Origin: an uncultured Gemella sp. | GTDB lineage: Bacteria > Bacillota > Bacilli > Staphylococcales > Gemellaceae | Assembly: GCA_945869755.1 (NCBI GenBank) | Contig: CAMBPW010000027.1 | Location: forward strand, 1 to 11,316 | Length of the DNA: 11,316 nt | Reading direction: 5' to 3' | Shown here: positions 6,544 through 11,316 of the stretch, in pieces | How the letters are laid out: each line of letters begins with the position of its first letter | Position numbering within the stretch: position 1 is the first letter of the stretch | The notes under the pieces: generated by a model | Databases searched by the model: none | Told to the model about the DNA's origin: nothing | What the model saw: only the letters and a program-made list of their open reading frames with translations | Made by a program: the position numbers and the translations under genes

Positions 6544-6560
6544 TATATTTAAATATAATT
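6541..6560. repeat. 20-bp perfect palindrome at the pepF transcription start
   Basis: Positions 6541-6560 are identical to their reverse complement (AATTATATTT and its mirror). The palindrome overlaps the last three bases of the -10 and is centred on the expected start site, where a repressor dimer could bind. It consists only of A and T, so chance formation in such AT-rich DNA is possible. Confidence 0.45.
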
Positions 6561-6578
6561 TTAATTTTGGAGGTTATT

Positions 6579-8387
6579 ATGGCAGAATTATTAAGAAAAG
6601 ATGTTAAATTAGAAGATACTTGGGATTTAACTACTATTTTTAAAACTGATGAAGATTTTTGGGCAGAGTTTAAAAATGCTGAAGAAAATTTAAAAAATAT
6701 ATCAAATTATCAAAATAAACTTGCAAATAGTGCAAAAGATCTTTTAGAAGTTTTAAAAGCTTCAGAAGAATGTGATTTACGTTTAAGTACATTATATGTT
6801 TACGCTCATTTAAAAAATGATCAAGATACTACTGAAGCAAAATATAAAGAAATGTATTCGAAAACTTATGATTTGTATGTCAAAAATATGACGGAGTGGG
6901 CATTTTTAACTCCAGAATTGATGGAAGTTGATGAAAAAATACTAGATAGTTACTTAAATGAACTTGATGATTTAAAAATTTATAAATTTGAAATCGAAAA
7001 AATAAATAAATCACGTCCACACGTATTAGATAAAGAATCAGAAAAATTAATTTCTATGGCTGGAAGTGCATTATCTGCAAGTTCAGATATCTTTTCAGCT
7101 TTAAATAATACTGATGTTGATTTTGGTGAAGTTGAAGATAAAGATGGTAATAAACTACCACTTAACCATGGAACATATGGTCAGTATATGGAAAGTAAAG
7201 ATAGAATATTACGTGAAAATTCATTTAGAGCTATTTATAAATTTTATGCCGCTCATAATAATACTTTAGCTGCTACACTATCTGGTAAATTAAAAGCTAC
7301 TAAATATTATGCGGACACTCATAAATATAGTTCTACTAGAAATTCAGCTTTATCTAACAATCACATACCAGAAGAAGTTTATGACAATTTAGTAGATACA
7401 GTAAATAAAAATTTACACGTATTACATAAGTTTTTCAGATTACAAAAGAAAGTTTTGGGAGAAGAACAATTTAGATTGTACGATAGAGGTGTTTCTATGA
7501 TTGATGGAGAACCTGCAAAATTTTCTTGGGAAGAAGCTCGTGATTTAGTTTTAGAAGCTGTAAAACCTATGGGCGAAACATATTATAATGATATGAAAAA
7601 AGCATTTTCTGAACGTTGGATAGATGTTAGACCTAATAAAGGAAAACGTTCAGGAGCATATTCATCAGGAGGATATGCAACTAATCCATTTATTTTAATG
7701 AATTATAATGAAACATTAGATAATGTATTTACATTAATTCATGAGTTAGGACATTCAATGCATTCATATTATACTAGAAAAAACCAACCACAAACTTATG
7801 GAAGTTATTCAATATTTGTTGCAGAGGTTGCATCAACTTGTAATGAAGCATTATTATCAAATTATCTTTACAAAAAATTTGAAAGTGAAGGGAATAGAGA
7901 TGCAATGTTACAACTTTTAAATCAAGATCTGATTGGTTATGTTGGAACGTTATATCGTCAAGTGATGTTTGCTGAATTTGAACATTTAATTCATAAAACT
8001 ATTCAAGAAGGTGGAGTTCTTACTGCAGAATTTTTAAACGAAAAATATTTTGATTTAGTGAAAAAATATCACGGTGATGCGCTTGAATATGATGAAGAAA
8101 TAAAATATGAATGGTCAAGAGTACCGCATTTTTATTACATCTATTATGTATATCAATATGCAACAGGTTTTTCAGCAGCACAAGCATTGTCAAGTCTGAT
8201 ATTAGAAGATAGTAAAAATGCACAAATTTATATTGATGAATTTTTAGCTAAAGGTAATTCAAACTATCCTATAGAAGTTCTAAAAAATGCAGGTGTAGAT
8301 ATGTCTAAATCATATCCTATAGAAAGAGCTATAGCAGAATTTGATAAAAAAATTGATGCTTTTGAAAAATTATATTTTAATAAATAA
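6579..8387 (+). CDS. pepF: Oligoendopeptidase F (M3B zinc metallopeptidase)
   Basis: A cytoplasmic zinc endopeptidase that degrades short peptides, typically of about 7-17 residues. The start is ATG 6579, which has GGAGG five bases upstream (6569-6573); an in-frame TTG at 6567 lies within that ribosome binding site and is not used. The resulting 602 residues match family length. The zinc motif HELGH is at 388-392 (His388 and His392 ligands, Glu389 catalytic), with the third ligand Glu416 in FVAEVAST. The N-terminal half (about 1-200) is the helical oligopeptidase F lid, and a C-terminal HFYYIYYVYQYATG block, which lines the active site in this family, is present. It has its own promoter and ends at a clear terminator, so it is probably monocistronic. 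All catalytic residues are intact. Confidence 0.97.
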   Translation: MAELLRKDVKLEDTWDLTTIFKTDEDFWAEFKNAEENLKNISNYQNKLANSAKDLLEVLKASEECDLRLSTLYVYAHLKNDQDTTEAKYKEMYSKTYDLYVKNMTEWAFLTPELMEVDEKILDSYLNELDDLKIYKFEIEKINKSRPHVLDKESEKLISMAGSALSASSDIFSALNNTDVDFGEVEDKDGNKLPLNHGTYGQYMESKDRILRENSFRAIYKFYAAHNNTLAATLSGKLKATKYYADTHKYSSTRNSALSNNHIPEEVYDNLVDTVNKNLHVLHKFFRLQKKVLGEEQFRLYDRGVSMIDGEPAKFSWEEARDLVLEAVKPMGETYYNDMKKAFSERWIDVRPNKGKRSGAYSSGGYATNPFILMNYNETLDNVFTLIHELGHSMHSYYTRKNQPQTYGSYSIFVAEVASTCNEALLSNYLYKKFESEGNRDAMLQLLNQDLIGYVGTLYRQVMFAEFEHLIHKTIQEGGVLTAEFLNEKYFDLVKKYHGDALEYDEEIKYEWSRVPHFYYIYYVYQYATGFSAAQALSSLILEDSKNAQIYIDEFLAKGNSNYPIEVLKNAGVDMSKSYPIERAIAEFDKKIDAFEKLYFNK

Positions 8388-8397
8388 AAATGAATTT

Positions 8398-8436
8398 AAC
8401 AGATTAAATTTTAATATTTAATCTGTTTTTATTTTA
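8398..8436 (+). terminator. Rho-independent terminator after pepF
   Basis: A perfect 12-bp stem (8398-8409 with 8416-8427) with loop TTTAAT is followed by a T-rich tail. It starts 10 bases past the pepF stop and insulates pepF from the small gene downstream. Confidence 0.85.
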
Positions 8437-8490
8437 TAAATAAAGTTAATATGATAAAATATAAAAAATATTAATTTTGTGAGGTTATGT

Positions 8491-8640
8491 ATGTTAAAAA
8501 AATTGTTAAAAACAGGATTGAAACAAGTTAGTAAAAAAAATAAATATAGTAAATCATATAGCAAAAAAAGTAAATCTAGTAAATTAGGCCTTGCTTTGTT
8601 AGCTTATGAGTTATATAAACAATACAAGAAAAGAAAATAA
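8491..8640 (+). CDS. Small Lys/Ser-rich basic protein, 49 aa, unknown function
   Basis: ATG 8491 is preceded by GAGG (8481-8484) at six bases; an overlapping ATG at 8487 in another frame is too close to the GAGG and stops after 14 codons. The product has 16 Lys, 1 Arg and a single acidic residue (Glu40), a net charge near +16. Layout: an amphipathic N-terminus (MLKKLLKTGLKQ), a low-complexity Lys/Ser/Tyr centre (15-31), a short hydrophobic stretch LGLALLAYELY (32-42), and a basic tail KQYKKRK. The hydrophobic part is too short for a standard transmembrane helix but could lie at a membrane surface. It sits alone between the pepF terminator and the yheA promoter; TATGAT at 8450-8455 is a possible but weak -10. 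I recognise no family. RNA, DNA or membrane binding would all suit the charge, but none is shown. Confidence 0.6.
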   Translation: MLKKLLKTGLKQVSKKNKYSKSYSKKSKSSKLGLALLAYELYKQYKKRK

Positions 8641-8667
8641 TGCTTTCTTTTAAAAAAAATTAATATA

Positions 8668-8676
8668 TGCTATAAT
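8668..8676 (+). promoter_or_regulatory. Extended -10 promoter for yheA-hemZ-yhaM
   Basis: TG-C-TATAAT (TG 8668-8669, TATAAT 8671-8676) forms an extended -10; the region 17 bp upstream reads TTTTAA, a weak -35. The start would fall near 8683, shortly before the AGGAG ribosome binding site at 8694-8698. Confidence 0.6.
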
Positions 8677-8706
8677 TAAAATATTAAGAAATTAGGAGAT
8701 TAAAAA

Positions 8707-9057
8707 ATGACAAATATTTATGATAAAGCAAATGAACTAGAAAGAGCTTTAAGAAAAAACGAAAATTATTTGGCAGTTGTAGATGCTTTTGAAGTTTTAG
8801 AAAAAAATGCAGAATCAAAAGAGCTTTATAAAGAATTTGTTGCGACACAAACAAAATTTATGAATGCTATGCAATTAGGTGAACAACCTAGTGAAGAAGA
8901 TATGAAACAATTCCAAGAGTTACAAACTAAATTAATGGCTGACAATAATGTAAATAATTTATTGCAAGCACAACAAAAACTTCAATTTACTATAGAAGAC
9001 TTAAATAGAGTAATATACAAACCATTAGAAGAGTTGTTTACTAAATATGAAAAATAA
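8707..9057 (+). CDS. yheA: UPF0342/YheA-family helical protein (YlbF/YmcA superfamily)
   Basis: A 116-residue all-helical cytoplasmic protein of the YheA group within the YlbF/YmcA superfamily. Family knowledge: YlbF and YmcA, with YaaT, form a complex that assists RNase Y and influences development in B. subtilis; YheA itself has no settled function. Seen: the family opening NIYDKANELERALRKNE, the middle LYKEFVATQTKFMNAMQLGEQPSEEDMKQFQELQTK, and the conserved ending IEDLNRVIYKPLEELF. The composition (many Glu, Lys, Gln, Leu and no Cys) suits a helical bundle that dimerises. AGGAG lies eight bases before the ATG. Its 3' end overlaps the hemZ start by 11 bases in another frame, and an RNA exonuclease gene (yhaM) follows hemZ, so a link to RNA turnover is tempting but only inferred. 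Confidence 0.93.
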   Translation: MTNIYDKANELERALRKNENYLAVVDAFEVLEKNAESKELYKEFVATQTKFMNAMQLGEQPSEEDMKQFQELQTKLMADNNVNNLLQAQQKLQFTIEDLNRVIYKPLEELFTKYEK

Positions 9058-10516
9058 TAATTATAACTTTATAGTATCAGGTATTTCTGAAGAAGTTTAT
9101 AATTTAACTATCCAACACCTTGTTCAGCAATATGTACAAGGTGCTACTTTTTGTTATGACAATTCAGAAAAAGAAGATGCAATAAATATTAGATTACAAT
9201 TTTTTATTTCTGATGAAAAAGTATCTTTAAATAGTGATTATGAAAATTATAGTAGTTATTCTTTTATAAAAAATAAAAATGACGGTAAAGAATTAAAAAG
9301 ACTAGTAAGTAAAGAAGTTGTAAAATTGTTTAATAAAATTTTTAATTACATATCTCCATGGGGAATATTGACAGGAATTAGACCTACAAAGTTGTTTCAT
9401 ATACTTTATGGAGAATATAAAGATTTTAAAAAGATTAGACAAATTTTGAAAGAAGACTATTTATTAGTTGATGATAGTATTAATACTTTGGAAAATATTT
9501 TTAAAATACAACTAGATACTATACCGGATTTATATACTTTAAATGATACCGAAGTAAGTATTTATATTGGAATTCCTTTTTGTCCGACAAAGTGTGCGTA
9601 TTGTACATTTCCCGCTTATCAAATTAGAAAAAATGACGAGCGAATGAAACCTTTTTTAGATATGCTTTTTGAAGAAATTGATTTAGTTTTTGATATTATT
9701 AATGAAAAAGGAAAAGATGTTACGACAATATATTTTGGGGGTGGAACTCCTACGAGTTTGACGGCAGAAGATTTAGAAAAAGTTATAGTAAAAATTTATT
9801 CTAAAATTAATATTGCTAAATTAAGAGAAATTACTGTTGAAGCTGGAAGACCAGATACAATAGATACAGAAAAATTAGAAGTTTTAAAAAAATATAATGT
9901 TGGAAGAATTAGTGTAAATCCACAAAGTTTTAATAATGTTACGCTAAAAGCTATCGGAAGAATACATAGTGTAGAAGAAACGATTGAAAAATATTATTTA
10001 TCTCGAGATTATATTGAAACAATTAATATGGATATGATAGTTGGACTTCCTGGAGAAGATAGTAGTGATATTAAAGATACGTTAGAAAATTTTGCAAAAT
10101 TAAATCCAGAAAATATTACAGTTCATGCACTTAGTTTTAAACGTGCTAGTAAAATGACTAAAAATAAATCTCGTTATCCTGTAGCTTCTGGTAAAGAAGC
10201 CGAAAAAATGCTAGAGATGACAAAAGAGTGGATGAAGAAATATAACTATGTGCCATATTATTTATATCGTCAAAAAAATATTTTAGTTAATATGGAAAAT
10301 ATCGGCTATTCAAAATTAGGTCATATAAATTTATACAATATAATAATTATGGAAGAAGTTCAAACTATAGTTGGTATTGGGTGTGGAGCGAGTAGTAAAA
10401 TTATTGATAAAACTGGAAAAATTCACGGAATTTTAAATCCGAAAGATCCAGTAAGTTACAGCAACTATAGTACACAAATAAATAAAAAATTAGAATTGAT
10501 GAAACAATATTTATAA
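9047..10516 (+). CDS. hemZ: Radical SAM protein HemZ (annotated coproporphyrinogen III dehydrogenase)
   Basis: A 489-residue radical SAM enzyme. The cluster motif CPTKCAYC provides Cys179, Cys183 and Cys186 (CX3CX2C) for a [4Fe-4S] centre; GGGTPTS (231-237) is the SAM-binding glycine motif, with VEAGRPDT and NMDMIVGLPGE further on. The N-terminal 170 residues include WGILTGIRPTKL (105-116), which sets HemZ apart from HemN and HemW. The C-terminal part has VPYYLYRQKNI and VGIGCGA. Family knowledge: named for oxygen-independent coproporphyrinogen oxidation, but most Gram-positives make haem by the coproporphyrin route, so the true substrate is uncertain. The ATG lies inside the end of yheA (11-base overlap) with only a weak upstream GAAGAG, suggesting translational coupling. 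yhaM follows after nine bases. Confidence 0.92.
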   Translation: MKNNNYNFIVSGISEEVYNLTIQHLVQQYVQGATFCYDNSEKEDAINIRLQFFISDEKVSLNSDYENYSSYSFIKNKNDGKELKRLVSKEVVKLFNKIFNYISPWGILTGIRPTKLFHILYGEYKDFKKIRQILKEDYLLVDDSINTLENIFKIQLDTIPDLYTLNDTEVSIYIGIPFCPTKCAYCTFPAYQIRKNDERMKPFLDMLFEEIDLVFDIINEKGKDVTTIYFGGGTPTSLTAEDLEKVIVKIYSKINIAKLREITVEAGRPDTIDTEKLEVLKKYNVGRISVNPQSFNNVTLKAIGRIHSVEETIEKYYLSRDYIETINMDMIVGLPGEDSSDIKDTLENFAKLNPENITVHALSFKRASKMTKNKSRYPVASGKEAEKMLEMTKEWMKKYNYVPYYLYRQKNILVNMENIGYSKLGHINLYNIIIMEEVQTIVGIGCGASSKIIDKTGKIHGILNPKDPVSYSNYSTQINKKLELMKQYL

Positions 10517-10525
10517 GGAGGAGCA

Positions 10526-11316
10526 ATGTATATTCAAGATTTTGAAAATGGAACAGAAGTAAAACATTATTTTTTAGTAGATAATATTACAAAAGGTGTA
10601 GCTTCAAATGGAAAACCATATTTAACAGTTAATCTAAAAGACAAAACAGGAAGTATAGAAGCAAAAATTTGGGAAGTAAAAGATGAAGATTATGAAAATT
10701 TAAAATCGGGAATAGTTATTTATGTTGAAGGTGTAGCTAATGAATATCGTAGTAAAATTCAAATGAAATTAAATAGCTATCGCTTAACTACTACTGAAGA
10801 TAATATAAATATAAACGATTTTATTTTAACAGCCCCAGTTCCAAAAGATGTAATGATTAATGAACTAAATTATTTTTTAAAAGAAATAAAAAATGAAAAA
10901 TTAAAGTTAGTAACTATAGAATTACTTAACAAATATAAAAAACAATTTGTTTCATATCCTGCAGCAAAATCAATGCACCACGATTTTTACTCTGGATTAA
11001 TTTATCATACAACTACAATGTTAAAAATAGCAAAATCACTAATAGAAATTTATCCGTCATTAAATAAAGATTTACTTTACAGCGGAATTATTTTACACGA
11101 TTTAGGAAAAACTGTTGAATTAAGTGGTGCTATCGGAACTACTTATACACTAGAAGGAGAACTTTTAGGGCATATTTCAATAATGAGTGATGAAGTAGCC
11201 CGTTGTGCAGAAAAATTAGGAGTAGAAGGAGAAGAAATAATTTTACTTCGTCATTTAATATTATCTCATCACGGAAAATACGAATTTGGTTCTCCTAAAT
11301 TACCTATGATAAAAGA
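10526..11316 (+). CDS. yhaM: 3'-5' exoribonuclease YhaM (OB-fold plus HD domain), cut by window end
   Basis: The frame runs from ATG 10526 to the right edge without a stop, 263 codons of about 313 expected. Seen: an N-terminal OB-fold nucleic-acid-binding domain (about 1-90: KPYLTVNLKDKTGSIEAKIW and onward), then an HD phosphohydrolase domain with His161 (GLIYHT), the His191-Asp192 pair in ILHDLGK, His216 in GHIS and His248/His249 in LSHHGKYEFG. This combination is diagnostic of YhaM (Cbf1), a metal-dependent exonuclease that trims RNA 3' ends in Gram-positive bacteria. AAGGAGG overlaps the hemZ stop, four to five bases before the start, so the two are surely co-transcribed. Missing is only the C-terminal tail with the last HD aspartate. 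Confidence 0.95.
   Translation, partial: MYIQDFENGTEVKHYFLVDNITKGVASNGKPYLTVNLKDKTGSIEAKIWEVKDEDYENLKSGIVIYVEGVANEYRSKIQMKLNSYRLTTTEDNININDFILTAPVPKDVMINELNYFLKEIKNEKLKLVTIELLNKYKKQFVSYPAAKSMHHDFYSGLIYHTTTMLKIAKSLIEIYPSLNKDLLYSGIILHDLGKTVELSGAIGTTYTLEGELLGHISIMSDEVARCAEKLGVEGEEIILLRHLILSHHGKYEFGSPKLPMIK

Noticed and set aside
6567..6578. TTG start for pepF adding four residues
   Set aside because: The TTG lies partly within the GGAGG ribosome binding site that serves the ATG at 6579.
8020..8223. Open frame on the - strand inside pepF
   Set aside because: Antisense to the conserved C-terminal part of the peptidase; composition looks like a shadow frame.
8629..8651. Hairpin AAAAGAAA / TTTCTTTT at the end of the 49-residue gene
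   Set aside because: The 8-bp stem has one GC pair only and overlaps the stop codon, with A and not T following; too weak to call a terminator.
1..11316. CRISPR arrays, insertion sequences, prophage or tRNA genes
   Set aside because: Looked for direct repeats with spacers, transposase-like frames, terminal inverted repeats and cloverleaf patterns; none seen.

Overview
The window is a very AT-rich stretch of a low-GC Gram-positive (Bacillota, Bacilli) chromosome. The taxonomic reading rests on several points. Sigma-A-type promoters and GGAGG-type ribosome binding sites are strong and recurrent. It carries families typical of Bacilli: RNase M5, the YheA/UPF0342 protein, HemZ and the exoribonuclease YhaM. 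TGA is used as a stop (end of rnmV), so this is the standard bacterial code and not a mycoplasma. Base composition and gene content would suit a Gemella-like organism, but that is an inference and I could not search for it.

Left end (1-1035): the 3' part of a group II truncated haemoglobin gene (+ strand) ends at a perfect 20-bp hairpin that serves as a bidirectional terminator. Facing it on the - strand are two small tandem genes of unknown function (76 and 88 residues) that look like diverged duplicates of each other. Upstream of them, also on the - strand, is a CPA1-type Na+(K+)/H+ antiporter with a long cytoplasmic tail (1036-3201). No terminator separates the antiporter from the small genes, so the three may be one transcription unit, with a possible extra promoter and an operator-like dyad in front of the small pair.

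Middle and right (3202-11316): a 265-bp divergent promoter region separates the antiporter from a long + strand run of housekeeping genes. These are trigger factor (tig); then rnmV-rsmA (5S rRNA maturation and 16S rRNA dimethylation, overlapping by ATGA) with a MazG-like nucleotide pyrophosphohydrolase; then oligoendopeptidase F (pepF) behind its own extended -10 promoter; then a tiny lysine/serine-rich protein not previously called; then yheA-hemZ-yhaM, the last cut by the window end. The themes are protein folding and turnover, rRNA/RNA processing and nucleotide clean-up.

I do not see a CRISPR array, insertion sequence, phage module, tRNA or rRNA. Most of the window is ordinary core genome. 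The parts least explained by known families are the tandem small-protein pair at 437-948 and the +16-charged 49-residue protein at 8491-8640.
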